A DNA stretch of 64,000 nucleotides from Ottelia alismoides (taxonomy: Eukaryota > Streptophyta > Magnoliopsida > Alismatales > Hydrocharitaceae), in assembly GCA_037367405.1 (NCBI GenBank), contig JAZKJV010008273.1, positions 62,001-126,000 of the forward strand, in the 5' to 3' direction. The translations under genes were made by a program, and so were the position numbers. The notes beneath the pieces were generated by a model. The model searched no databases, was not told where the DNA came from, and worked only from the letters and a program-made list of their open reading frames with translations. Within the stretch, counting starts at the first letter, position 1. Each line of letters opens with the position of its first letter. Below are positions 12,401 through 24,301 of the stretch, one piece after another.

Positions 12401-13067
12401 ATAGGCTCGCCGTAGCGCCCATGCCCTGGCCATGGGTAAAGCATCCAACCTCAGAGAAGATACCAGGAAACGATCGAGCCTGGAGCGCGATCTTACGTTC
12501 CTCCATGTGTACGAACAGCCAGCCACATCAATGATGGACATTCCCAGGAACTGCACAACCCGTTTGAAGGACTCCGAGCCCTGGTCCCGACCACCCCCCA
12601 AATTGGGTATCTCCTCCGGGAGCAGGGTAAGATTCAAGTCGCCACCAACGATTCAGATCCCATGCGAAAGATCCGACCCCAAAGCTTCAAGCTCAGACGC
12701 AAGGGAGCTCCCAACGGCCCCAGTCGGTCCGTAGACATTCGTGACCGAAAAATCGACACCATCAGACCTCCTTCTTAAAGACACCGAGAGACAGGAGCCG
12801 ATCCTCGAGACCCCCACGTCCTCAAACAAGTCTTTCGACCACCCAGTAAGCCCCCCCCCCCCCCCCCGCAGCCCCATAGGCCTCCAGCTCAGCAAAGGCA
12901 AATCGATCCTGACCACCAGGGTCATCCAATACCTTGTCCTCACAAGCAGCCAATTTCGTCTCCTGCAGAAGAAAAATCTCCGCCCAGGCCTCCCTAAAAA
13001 GCTTCCTCACCCCCAGTCGTTTATCGGGGTGGCCCAACCCTCTCACATTCCAAGAGAGCACCTTCAT
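9500..13067 (-). pseudogene. LINE ORF2: AP endonuclease, reverse transcriptase, zf-RVT
   Basis: Start MKVLSWNVRGLG at 13067. The endonuclease motifs occur in order: NVRGLG, LLQETKL, NVYGP, GGDLNL (about 12640), SRLDRFL and DHTPI. The RT then shows GAPGPDGF, DFRPIAISNAIY, RSAFIQ, KIDYTKAYDCVDW (first catalytic Asp, about 11310), VQPQRGVRQGCLLAP and KYADDTILF (catalytic YADD, about 11035). The tail has RFRFWRDDW, HFVWVDGSFSVKKAY and a zf-RVT CDKCEGS..DADHLFFWC near 9790-9850. The protein would nick DNA and reverse-transcribe its own RNA. Reading passes between frames at about 12650, 11840, 11570, 11250, 10740 and 9970, and one break lies at the 17-C run (12851-12867). The motifs are complete, yet the frame is broken at least six times, so this copy is inactive. 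Confidence 0.9.
12851..12867. repeat. 17-nt C homopolymer inside LINE ORF2
   Basis: This is a run of 17 C on the plus strand (G on the coding strand) inside the endonuclease domain. Reading frames before and after it disagree, so the run length decides the frame. It encodes glycines in the related frames. Long homopolymers are also where sequencing errors concentrate. Confidence 0.9.
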
Positions 13068-13953
13068 TAAGGAACACATTGTCTCAACATCTTTGGAGGT
13101 ATCACACCCAGCTTCTTCGCAACCCCCCTACCAAGCACTTCAAGCCGATTCTGAAGCTTCGGTTGTTTGAGGGATCACGAGGGCAACAGTTTAGGAGATC
13201 TGCCTACACCACAGAGTCCAGCAGCTCAGCCCGACGCTTCCTTCGGGCCCCCTTACGACCTCCCCCCTCTTGTATGTCGCGTCGAACCTGGAAGGGTCGA
13301 TGCTCTGACCCTGACCACTCCCCGTAACCACAGCCTCGTCGCATTTTTTATGAACGACCACAGCAAGAGGATTCACTAGCGGGCTTTCTGCATGACTAGG
13401 TGTTAAAACATCCCCGTTGTGCGCCGGCGAGCTCAACACCAGAATCTTCCCCTTAGGACTGGAACGACAGATCCCTTATGCGCCGAAGAGGTCTCCGCCC
13501 GATCAAACCCACGATAAACCCGCCCAGTTTTTGCCCCACCAGTTGCTGCCTCACCAGCTGCGGGATACGAGCCTCCCTCCCGTGCGCCACTCGACACTCC
13601 GTTATTGGAAATAAAGTACGAGCGTCTTCCCGCGCTATGTTCTGATTGTGCCGCACCATCGTGAGCCGCGATCTGTTCAATACCCGCTTGTTCCGGAGCC
13701 CCAGCAAACCTATCTGGACTACCAAACCCGCATGAGGAGCCCCCAACTTCGCTTATGGGTACCCGAAAACCCCCGGGCGCCTGCGAACCTGACAAGGCAT
13801 TCGAGTTGCACCCTGGCAACGACCGCGGCCTCTCATCTTCCTCGGAGCCGGAAAGGAAAGGGGCCCCACTCTGCATCTGCTCGCAGCCTTTGGGAATCGA
13901 GTCGACACAACCAGTAGGGATCCGACGCACATGGACCGCGACCCTCGAATTTG

Positions 13954-14289
<336 letters not shown>

Positions 14290-14641
14290 TAGCACCCGCG
14301 CCTTCACCGGTTGCGTACTTGTGCCTTTGGACGAACCGATGGACTTCTCCAGCTGGACCACCGCCCTTCGGCCTCCCGCGCCTCCCTTGAAAGCGGAAGA
14401 ATGTGGCCTGCACCCCGCATCAACCAGCTCTAAAAACAATTGACCCCCTGCAGACGGGACTTCCCACCATCCCAGCTTCTCCAGGCTGAGATTCTTGACC
14501 ACCAGAAGTGGGTACAGCGACTCACCGAGCGAAGTGTTGACGCTCTCGAAGCACAGCACCTCGGCGATGCCACGCAACAAATCCTTACAGGATTGTAAGT
14601 TGCGTGCAATGATCGGGAGACCCCTGACAATGACCCGCTCC

Positions 14642-15478
14642 TAGGGTTGGGCATTGGGCTGGGCCAGCCCGACCCGGTCCAAAACCCGAGCCGTATAACC
14701 CGACCCAAACCCGAACTCGAAATTTAGTGGGTGGGCCGTGGGCCCTAAAATGAGCCCATGTTGATTATCGGGCCGGGTTTGGGCATGAGAAGGCCCAAGC
14801 CCATTAGCCTGATAGCCCGACCCATTCTAAAGCAAGTATATTCATATCTAGTACGGTATAATTATATCAATTATATTCATGTTCATTCCAAATATCTTGT
14901 TCTAACTTTAATATCCTTATTCGAGTGTAGAATAAATGCTTAGACACATTAATAATCATATCCATTAACGTAGATTGAGGATATTATTACATTAATATAC
15001 AAGATTATTACATTAATATGCAAGAATGGAATATGTGTCCTCAAGTGTTAGAGCATGTACAACTGTAAGTAACCAATCTGTATTGGGTCATAGTGCACGC
15101 ATCTACAATAGAATATGTAATGGTGAATTGAATGGTGGTTTAAGTCGCCATATTTTTACCACATTTCTATTTCCAACATACAACTAATGTTAAAATCACA
15201 AATTAGTTAGCATGCTTATAGTTTTAAACATGCACACATGCATAAGAAACAACCACACAAATGCAAGAAGAATGGAAGACATGACATTAGTATACATAGG
15301 TGTTAAATTGGGCCGACCCGACCCGAACCCGACCCATTTTGTTTGGGCCGGGTTTGGGCTTGGGCCTAGTTTTTGAAAATAAAATGGGCCTATGCCCGAC
15401 CCATTAGCCCATATACTTAAATGGGCTTGGGCCGGGCCAACTCAAACCCGACCCGACCCGGCCCGATGCCCAACCCTA
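14642..15478. mobile_element. hAT-type MITE, 837 bp, inside LINE ORF1
   Basis: The termini are TAGGGTTGGGCAT and ATGCCCAACCCTA, perfect inverted repeats of 13 bp. Flanks share CCGCTCC (14635-14641 and 15479-15485), a 7-bp repeat that fits an 8-bp hAT duplication with one changed base. GC-rich subterminal words such as GGGCCGGGTTTGGGCT occur at both ends, and the interior is AT-rich. No transposase is encoded. The end style is like that of the MITE at 6294-6719, but the terminal sequence differs, so they are separate families. Confidence 0.88.
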
Positions 15479-15990
15479 CCGCTCCACCAGACCTGGCCGA
15501 ACCGCACCATCGATTGCCCGAGACCGACGCCACCGCAGCAGAGAAGATCCATTCCTTGAAGCAAGAAGCAGCGTGTTGGCTTCGCAACGACTGAGACCCC
15601 TCACAAGCACCCACCATGGCATCAACTGTGTTATATCTCCCTTAAACCGCGCCTTGGAGATCAAGCCTACGTCTGACGAAGCGAGGAAGAGCGTCTCTGC
15701 ACCACCCCCTTCCCCAATCAGCAACGAAGCCTCCGTCCCAACCGGCCAAGATCGACTTGTATGAGCAAACCCCCGGCATCGGAAGCATTTGACTGACTGT
15801 CTGTATTGCCAGGCCCAATGGTCCAGGCCCCCGTAGCGATAACAACCCCGACCGAATGGGTTCCCCTTCGAAGCCCGAGTCCAAGAAGCCGCATCCTGGA
15901 GACATCGCCTGAATCTCCCCGTCCGCCCGCACCCTCTCGTTCGAGGAGCGACCCAACCCTCATCGCCCATCGTTCTTCTAAAAATAGGAA

Positions 15991-16478
15991 AGATAAAATA
16001 TCTATCAACAAATACCTAACACATTATATATGGAGCTTTAATATTTGTGGTTATACCGAGATAAATGGGAAGTTTTAAAAATTAAAAAAATCAACAGCCA
16101 TTTGTAATAGTCAACCGAATATTCAGCCTAATATCTGAGATTTTGTGTTGGACGGAATATTATGAATAGCAATATTATACTTGGTACCCCAAATAGAATA
16201 TTTGATCCAAATATTCAGTCTATTAGGTCGAATATTGCAACAGTGCCAAGAAGTATTAACCGAACAAATGCCCATTACAAAATTGATCGATTGCCAACTG
16301 GAAATTCATTTACCCATGTCATTGGAATTTGAAGGTTTTCTTTGTTAGGACTTGGGAGCCGCAACTCATATCCCCATTAGCAATACATGGTTACGGACAT
16401 CCACACACACACAAGCATGCAAGCAGCAGTGTATTGTAAACTCCAAAGCAACACCCATATGATCTCCCTCTCTTTCTC

Positions 16479-16515
<37 letters not shown>

Positions 16516-17104
16516 GTTATATGAAGCAAGCCACGTCAGCCTAACCTTGATAAAATTGTCCTTGTTACTAATGAATATAACTCTCCCTAGCAAAAATGAT
16601 ATTAATCTATGATGACTATTGTAGTAAATAACGAGCACTCAAAAAACGATTATACGATCATACAAATTTACTTGGGCGGACGGCAAAGGAAATGATGAAG
16701 AGAATATAGAGATCTACATAAGGCTTGATTGCCAAAATCCTGATCCTACGGAGTTTATATAGGCACTACCAGCACAACCGGATTCGGACATAAATTAAAC
16801 CCCCATACATAACTGGATTCTGATTTTGTTTCAGAGACAAAAGGATTTTTAGGACGGACTCCACCCCCCAAATCTGACAAAGGAGATAGAACATCTCTGC
16901 AAGTGATGGGTTAGAATTCAAAAAATATCAACGATTAATATAGGCATTTGACCAAACAATTTGGCATTGGCTTCTTAAACTTAACAAAACATGCAGCTTT
17001 GAAAGCATTTTGTATTAGGAAGAAGGGATACCTTAAGCTAGAGGTTTAGGTAAGGTGCTTGTTGAAAGATCCTGAGCAACAAGTATTTGATTCGATGAAT
17101 TTAC
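15991..17104. other. Non-coding, within or beyond intron 3 of the NHL gene
   Basis: AT-rich DNA without a recognisable exon. It contains the CT repeat at 16469-16515. I searched the minus strand for the next expected NHL block (a TTIAGG-like motif) and did not see it. If the gene is intact, this is the start of an intron that must run past the left edge of the window. Confidence 0.5.
16469..16515. repeat. (CT)n microsatellite
   Basis: An imperfect CT run of about 47 bp with single TTT and G interruptions. There is no sign of function; it lies in non-coding DNA downstream of the third NHL exon. Confidence 0.9.
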
Positions 17105-18618
17105 CTGTTTCACTGATTTTCCTTATTGCCATGTTCATAGTATCTGCAACGTAGATGTTTCCCCTGTCATCAACAGTGATCCCTTTGGGATGGTTCATTC
17201 TTGCTTCTCGCAGTCGTCCATCAACATGCCCAGAGTACCCCTCGGCAGAGCCAGCAATCAGCTTGGGTCGGCTGTCTGCATTTATGCCATTCAAGTTCAA
17301 TAAAGGATCAAAAAAATATGTGATAGACTACAGTTAGACTAGAATAAAATAATCCAGTTTTCTATATTTCACTGCGCATAGTTTTTACCAAATTAAGCAT
17401 AGTCAGGAGATATTGGGAAAAGACCATAAAAAGTGGGGATTGGCCCTTTTTTCTCTTCAAATTAAGCAAGACGAGAACGTCATATAGGAAAATATCCTAA
17501 CCAAATCCAATGATAAATAACCTGAGCATCCGGTAAAATATGAAGGAATTTGTTGATATCTCGACCTTAAAAGACTTCGTGCAAACAAACAGCTCGTCTT
17601 AGTTAGAAATATGCGACGACAAACCTAAAGACATGTAACGTGACATCAAAAAGTTCAGAAAAATAAACATGCAGTGTCCTGATCCAAAGTCACCATCACA
17701 CCCTACACTTTCAACAACAGAAAAAAATAACAAGATGAGAAAGTCCATTACTTGATTCTAACATCTTTTATCCCCCAAATGCATCAAACAGTGAAACTAA
17801 TCCGGATTCCAACAGTGAAACAAGCCACCAAACGAGACATCGAATTCTGCAACAGGGACCAATCGATAAACAAATCAGTCGAATTTCCAGTGCATTTTCC
17901 CGATAAACTGACCTCTTAAATTACCCATCTCTTTTCAAAGCTCCAGTTACGGGAAAACCAACTCACCAATCAGCATTTAATCACGTCAAATCTCCAAGTA
18001 AACATATCATGGGGGTCCCTTAAAAACCCCAACATCTCCAAAGCATTTATAATTGTAACAAACATTAAAAAAACCCAAGTCACCATCGATCTACCGAGAA
18101 ACCACAATACCCACATTTGGACAGCGATGGACCCATCTTGTAGACGTTGCTATTAACAGAATCCAGCACCAAGAGCTCCCCAGTGGGCGACACCTCCACC
18201 GCATACGGCTCGATCCCAAGCTTGCTCCCATCGAACACAGTCTCCACATTGTAGCCACTCTCAAACTTCATCATGGGGCGTCCAGAAGCCACTGCAGGAA
18301 CAACACGAACACATCAAACCAAGCACATCCCACCTCACCATCGACCAGAGCTCGCAAAATAAACCTGTCTTGGTGGTAGATTTCATCGACCAGAGCCACT
18401 TCAGCAGCAAAGAGACCACGTTGGAGAGGTACCCACCAACAATTCCTTCACCAAGAAGCAAGATTTGCATGAGAAACACTGATTGTAAACCAAAAGGGAG
18501 GATAGTTTCTCGCAGAGCACTCACTTGCAGGAGAGGAAGTGGGTGCTGCGGCGGAGGACCCACACAGGGAAAGCACCAGCAGGAGGAGGAGGAAGGTCGA
18601 GAGGCTTCGAGTGCGCAT
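17105..18618 (-). CDS. NHL-repeat protein, 5' part (exons 1-3)
   Basis: Three exons splice cleanly: 18618-18525, 18291-18115 and 17275-17105, giving 147 codons. Exon 1 starts MRTRSLSTF followed by LLLLLVLSLCGSSAAAP, a signal peptide. Exon 2 has VETVFDGSKLGIEPYAVEV and GELLVLDSVNSNVYK. Exons 2 and 3 join through a split Tyr codon to read LSKYSRPKLIAGSAEGYSG, then HPKGITVDDRGNIYVADTMN, an NHL beta-propeller repeat. Donors are GTGAGT, GTGGGT and GTAAAT; acceptors end in CAG. An in-frame ATG upstream at 18684 would add 22 residues and hide the signal peptide, so I prefer 18618. Plant relatives are secretory or membrane proteins of several hundred residues with more repeats; their biochemical role is not settled. 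The next exon is absent to the left edge of the window, so the gene is either cut off or has an intron of more than 17 kb filled with transposons. Confidence 0.85.
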
Positions 18619-19012
18619 CTTGTGGTTGGGTTTGGGATTCGGGGAGGGGAAATGGCCAGGTGATTCGGAGGATTTGGGCAGCATTGTGGAGGTTCTCACC
18701 AGCTCGGGGGGAGAGGAAGAGGAGCTCCAAAAGGTGGTGCCTTTGCTTTGGTGGGGGTGATAGGGACAGAGAGTGTGGTAGGTGGAGACTGTGATGGATT
18801 ATTTTATTTTTCCAATGGGTGGGGAAGGGGAGGAGAGATGGGGTGAAGTTGCAGACATTACCCCCGCCCCCTGCTAAACAAGGAAGCAAATCACGCCGAG
18901 ATATCGAGAGAGAGAGAGAGAGGAGGGAGGGATGAAGAGAGAGAAAGTCTGTCCGTGCGTAGGGTCAAGTTCATAGCCAATTTGTTTTCTTTTTTTCCTT
19001 TTTTTATTTAAA
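18619..19012 (-). promoter_or_regulatory. Probable 5' UTR and core promoter of the NHL gene
   Basis: Upstream of the NHL start the minus strand is a pyrimidine-rich leader with CTCCTCTTCC-type words and a (CT)n run at 18907-18925. Such Y-rich, CT-repeat leaders are common at plant transcription starts. No clear TATA box was found. The AT-rich DNA beyond 18960 probably marks the end of the promoter-proximal region. Confidence 0.45.
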
Positions 19013-19494
19013 TGTATTTTCATGTCTAGTTATTTGCATTGCATAAAATGGCTATGAACTTGTTTGCCTTATGTTGGTGATATATTCAAAATGCATGAAG
19101 TTGTGGGATATTTTGTGCTTATATTGACCCTCTTAGGAGGCATTCGGTTTGAGAATAAACAGGAATAAGAATTGGGGACTAAAGAGAATAGTGGTCTACT
19201 TTCCGTTCGACTGGAGTATATGAATAAGGAGAACTAGCTATAATAAGTGTTATTCTATGTTCAGTTGGCTATTGGGGGGATAAGGATTAATGTTTGAAAG
19301 TAAGTTAAAGTTGTTGGTTGTTAATAGTCACTTACAAACCAATACGGACTTCCACCTAAAAATTATATACAAAAAATCCACGAAGCCAAAATTCAATGTA
19401 CATTATTTATTACATTATGACATGCTTATCATACACAGGTTCCTCTGCAATCTAATGCGTGGATGTTGATCCGGTTATCATCTCTGTCATCAGA

Positions 19495-19866
19495 TTATGC
19501 TTCTCCGCAGTGTCGTTCGATTTCCTCCAGCTTCTCATCGAAAAATTCCTCTAAAAATTCCAACACGTTTATTAAATTCGTCAGTCTACACGTAAGGATT
19601 CCTGCGTCGAAGTCAACATTGATGCATTTACCTTGCATATGCAAGATCTCTGCATAGTATGATGTTATTTGATATTTGTCCTTATTAGAATGTATAAATC
19701 GAATATGATTTTATTTAAAGGGAAAAATTACCTCTTTTGGGCAATTGTACCATAAACGATCCTCAGTGACCTCGTGTCTATGTAAGTCCTCAAAGAGCAG
19801 GTCGACATTGTCTGGGCAGAAGTATCTACACCCGTGAGTCTTAGTCCGATTGCAATGAAGCATGGC
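19495..19866 (-). CDS. Unrecognised two-exon ORF inside the Harbinger element
   Basis: Exon A (19866-19732) reads LHCNRTKTHGCRYFCPDNVD and LLFEDLHRHEVTEDRLWYNC, then donor GTAATT. After an 83- to 85-bp intron, exon B (19647-19495) reads ILHMQGKCINVDFDAGIL and LINVLEFLEEFFDEKLEEIE before a stop. The frame is kept if the second AG of CAGAG is the acceptor. The end is acidic and likely helical. I do not recognise the family. Harbinger elements carry a second protein besides the transposase, often Myb/SANT-like, but I see no tryptophan-rich Myb pattern here. The 5' start is not defined. It could also be a captured host exon pair. Confidence 0.45.
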
Positions 19867-20115
19867 CATAATTAGGTTTCGTTCCTAAAGAAAAATCAAA
19901 TACCGATATATCAAAAAAAAACTTGAAAGAATTAAGCAACGTGCAGTTTGTCCAAAAAAGTGGTAAATAATTTAGCAAGAAATTCCCCTCATATTGCACC
20001 TTCCGCATACAAACCAGAGTTGATGATTCCATCAGTTAAGCCATGCCACCGTAATAGCTGCTCAACTATGTCCATTGTTGCATTACGGATTGGTTATTCG
20101 AAGTGTGGGGCATCA

Positions 20116-20841
20116 TCATTGGGATATGAAATCATGATCGTGGCAAAATAAACAAGGGAATTGAATTGAAAAGCATCTGCGGTGGTGCACATAAAGTGTT
20201 TCTCGACACAATATGGTTTTCAACATCGGTGTAATATACCAAGCAGTAAAACAAAAAATGTGAAAATGAATAAATGGAAACGCAGACGACCCAGCAAGAT
20301 GGCTAAGCGTTCTCCACATGGTCATTGCCAAACCACCACGTAGTACCTCTCTGGATCGAATATGTTCCTCTGAGACCCTAATATCGCTTACTACTAAGTT
20401 GTCATCAAAGTCCTCATCACCTGTCGTGGACTCCACAGGGACCTGACTGTGTGCTGAGTCATGGGTAAATACGTTCGATATCTGATCATTGCCCTGAACA
20501 TCACAGATAAAGTTGTCGATGATGCATCATGCCATTACAACCATCACTTGTTTCTCGAATATGTAGAATGGTCGCTCACTTATTGCCTTGAATAGAGTCT
20601 CCATTATCCCGAATGTCTGTTCGACATATGACTGGAGCTGTGAGTGTCTATGATTGTACATCCCCTCATGCTTGGCATATGTGTGGTCCCTCAGAACCCT
20701 GAATGGCGACAGGTACGCAATGACTCCACGGTATGGCATCAGAAGGTTTCTCTGTTCGCTTATGCGCAATTCAAAAGGAACTTTCAGTCCATTCAGTATA
20801 CGAAAACCTCCCTCATCCAAAGCCTACCTCAGCACCTTCAT
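20116..20841 (-). pseudogene. Harbinger DDE transposase, C-terminal part
   Basis: Reading from about 20841: MKVLR, then a TAG stop at 20824-20826, then ALDEGGFRILNGLKVPF, PYRGVIAYLSPF, KHEGMYNHRHSQLQSYVEQT and FGIMETLFKAISERPFYIFE. A TGA at 20527-20529 breaks VVMA from CIIDNFICDV, after which the frame stays open to 20116. The pattern of PYRG, NHRHSQLxxxxExTFG and a VMACCxIHNFI-like block is the last third of DDE_Tnp_4 (PIF/Harbinger) transposases; the Glu of VEQTFG is the expected third catalytic residue. The N-terminal domain with the two Asp residues was not found. Two in-frame stops make it a pseudogene. Confidence 0.82.
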
Positions 20842-21467
20842 GTCACCCATCCAAAAATAACATAGATGTATCTATTATAGGGATAGCAAATCATCATAGG
20901 AGACAACTGAGTGAATACAATAGAGATTGAAAACCAAGCATATTGCAATATTCTTCTCCCTAATCCGAGAATCTCAGTAAAACATTGAATTAAAAAGCAG
21001 CAAGCAAGCAAATAGGAGAATCGATGTCATAGCATCAACAAAAGCAAATGCTTACATAAAAAATGTGCACAAAACATGCAGCACGGAACAAACCCACCAA
21101 GTAGTGCCAACAACCATTGCAGCGTAGGGATAAGGAGTTAAGATTCCAAATAGTCCACAGCTTAGCAATAACGGGGAAGAAGGTACCTCAGAATCCAAAA
21201 AGCACAAAGCATTCCAGAGAGAATACTTCATATTCCAAAGCCCGCAACATCGATGAAATATGGAAGCACAACGTCGATATGATCAGCTCAACAACATATC
21301 AAGATAGGCCTAAGGAGTGATCTTCCATGTCATCTTATATATGGGTTGATTCGAAACTCTAGATTCTGAATCGAATGACATGTTTGATAGGACTGTATAG
21401 AGACAAGGACACCACACCCTTGTCGTCGAGGCTTGAGCGATGTCCTATATACAAGGGAAGAGCACCA
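20842..21467. other. Harbinger interior without recognisable coding
   Basis: This stretch should hold the N-terminal half of the transposase, but neither strand shows a family motif. Small open frames on both strands have no credible product. It is probably decayed transposase or intron sequence. Confidence 0.4.
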
Positions 21468-21472
21468 CCCAC

Positions 21473-24296
21473 TGATGAACGCGAAATCCGCCTCTTTAAT
21501 AATATAAATTGTAGTATAGGAGGCAAATTTCGGTCGATCAAAAACCACAATCTTTGAATGTTGTGGAATATTTTACTTGACAAGTTTACCAAGGTCGAAC
21601 ACAGGGAACAGTGATTTTTAGTTGCGTGATTTTTAAATCAAATTAAATAATTAATTAATGCTCGATTAATTTTTGTGTTGATGAAAATATGCAATGCAAT
21701 GATGGAGATGTGATGCAAAGAAAATTAAACATAGACAATTAAGCTCAGGATCTGTGAAGTATAATATTCAAACCTCAATGAAATTTATCAAGTAATCCTC
21801 GAAAGATAATCACAGATCAAAAGAGATTATTTCTAATGAGATATTTCCAATTAATTCCAAAATGCAAGCCAGAAGATCATGAGATCAGATCATATTCCTA
21901 CACAAATTGATTCCGCGCAAATATGTCCAATAATTCTCTTTCCTCAATCGAGTTCCCTGCTCTGATTAAATCTCTCAAATAATATAAGCAATAATCCGTG
22001 GAGAAGTATTCAATTTAAATCACTAGTTGAATCCCTGCAAAAGATAATGTTAATTTTCCAAACATGAATATGTGGCCTGCAAAAAGTTGACAGATGATCC
22101 TCAATGAATAATTATCAATAATCAGCCTCGAATCAGTCCACAAATTATACTAAGAGATAGAGCACAGAAATAGCTTCAAAATGATATATTATGCGCTAAA
22201 ATTGGAGTTCGAATGAGAAAGTTATGCAATAAACAAATTATAGGGACTGAAATGCAAGAAAAATAGCAGTTTTTATATCAAAGGAGTCCCTGGAGGGAGT
22301 TATCTGTGATAACGGAAAGTCGCAGGGTTCTTTGCGCAAATTCTCCAGTGCGTCACGTGCTCATCACGTGACGCTGACGTCAGCAACTTGGTCACTTTGT
22401 AATTTGCAGGAAACGGGCGGGCTTGGATGAAAATTTCCCCCGCCTCACGTGCTTCTCACGTAAGGGGAGGTTCCTGGTCGGGTGCACCCCCGTGTGTCGG
22501 AGGAAGGGCTTGGCGTCGGCCTTGCTGGCGGAGGGTGGCAGGAGGGCGGCGCGGGCCCGCCGCGGAGGGGCGACTCGGCGGAGGCCGCGCGCGGGGGCGG
22601 CGCCTAGCAGGAGGTGGCGCGCGGGAGGCGGGCGGCTCTGCAGTTGGAAGCAGGCGGGGCAGGGGTCGCGCGGTCGGCGCGGCGTCGCCGCTGGGATCTG
22701 GAGCGGAAAGGGGGTCGGCCTGGAGCAGGAGGTCAGCGCGGCGGTTGCCGCGTGGTCGCGCGGTCACGGGCGCGGCAGTGGAGCGGAGGGCGGAGGTGCG
22801 CCAGAAATGGAGGAGCGGCGGAGACCTTCTCCAGGTTGTCGCTCAAGCTCTTTGGCGGAGGAGCGAGCTGAATTGCAACTCGAGGTTAGCAACTGCAAGG
22901 TCGAGGATCGGCCTTGGATCGTGCCTGGCAGGTTCGAAGGTGGTAAGGAGGGCTGCTGTCACCAGCCCTGTCTTCGAGCTCGGTGTGATGGCGGATCGGT
23001 TGTGTGGCCGGTGAAGGGGAGTCTTTATAGACGATGATGGAAGGTCGTTACGCAGGTGGTGGTTATGGCCGCGCATGGCGGCGGCGTTAATGGTGGGAGA
23101 GGGCAACGACCGCGGGAAGGGGAGGGGGGCGGCGATGGGCGTTACAGGAGGGGGTGAAGGGAGAACGGCTGGAGGAAGGTGGAGGAGGTCACATGCCTGG
23201 GGGGCAGTGGACAGAGAGCAAGTGCGGGGTGCCACGTGGCACGCCCAGGGGCTGCCACGTGGCGCCCCAAAAAATTTTCAAAATTTCAGATGAATAAAAT
23301 TAGAAAAGAAATAGCAGGATACCTCGGATCGAAAAATTTCCTTCACAAAAGTTGATCTTTTCGGACGAGATCTACAACTTTCATGAAGGACCCGGTAGCA
23401 AAAGAGGTCACCTGTGAGAAGTGGTATTTTTGGTGGCTTTCCATGTGTACGAAAAACCGTATTTTTGAGATTTTGTATTTTTTGGTGGTTTTTAGAGAGG
23501 ATAAAAAATCTAGAAAAAATACAATAAAATATAAGAAAATTATTTACACATTAATCTAATTTTTTTTGTATTTTTAGTAAATAAGAAAATAGGAAAATAA
23601 AAAAAAGTTAGAAACGCACAACTTTTGTACAGACCGACAACGGACACTCGAACTTGGTCAGTTTCATTGATTTCAGTTTTGATCTGGATTTGGGTTTTCA
23701 TGTCGCTTAATAAAACTTTCATCAAAGAACACAAATGGAAAAGAAATAAAATTAAAAGAGTTAGTTAAGGTCCTAAAAACTGAGGTCAAAAATAGCAAAA
23801 AGTCAAAATGCGCAAAAGAGGCCCAAAACCCAACTTTCACATATGAGCTCCAAATTTTATGAAATTGGTCTTGTTTTGAAGGTATTTGAAAATGGAGTAC
23901 TTTAAAAGTGAGTAGACCAAAATCGGACACTGTATGTGGGAGATATGCTCATTTTAGTCTGTCAGATATGAGATTTGACTTTGGGATTATTTGACACTTA
24001 TTGGGGTTAGTATTTTTTTGTATTTTTTATTTAATAAGGTTAGTAATATCTACACAATGGAGGTAGTTTTGGGTCAATCGGAGTTAGGATGAATTAACTA
24101 AAAATGTGAGAAGTTAGCGGCTTTTTGAGCTAATTTACACATGGGATTTTTAATGCAATTTATGCATGATGAAATGCAGATATTATTTACACATGCATGA
24201 TGGCTAATAATACTCTATTAATGAATAATTACAGGTGGATGATGGGGGACAAATCCTAAATGACCAATTTTAGCATGATGAATACGAGATTCATCA
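21473..24296 (-). mobile_element. Solo LTR of a long-LTR gypsy-type family, 5-bp TSD
   Basis: On the minus strand the LTR starts TGATGAATCTCGTATTCATC at 24296 and ends CGTTCATCA at 21473. Both sides carry CCCAC (plus strand, 21468-21472 and 24297-24301), a perfect 5-bp duplication, so no internal region remains. A TATA box (23024-23029) and a GC-rich leader (22300-23270) follow. Near the end is TGTTCCCTGTGTTCGACC, shared in variant form with the copies at about 36066-39439, 55095-57200 and 58740-62367. It interrupts the Harbinger element and is therefore younger than it. Confidence 0.85.
23024..23029 (-). promoter_or_regulatory. TATA box of solo LTR (copy A)
   Basis: The minus strand reads GTCTATAAAGAC about 1.27 kb inside the LTR, with a GC-rich leader downstream. 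The related LTR at 58740-62367 has CTATAAATAAAG in the corresponding place. Two CCACGTGGC G-boxes lie 204-237 bp upstream (23233-23238, 23256-23261). Confidence 0.6.
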
Positions 24297-24301
24297 CCCA
24301 C

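Noticed and set aside
12023..12415. 130-codon plus-strand frame
   Set aside because: It is antisense to the LINE ORF2 linker region, whose minus-strand frame has clear endonuclease motifs.
20020..20062. Similarity between 20022-20062 and 58687-58720 (TTAAGCCATGC core)
   Set aside because: Only about 30 bp are shared, with mismatches and no extended homology, so I could not show a common element.
22423..23037. Long overlapping open frames of about 200 codons, rich in Arg, Gly and Ala
   Set aside because: They lie in the GC-rich leader of a solo LTR, are open in several frames on both strands, and show no domain; this is a composition effect.
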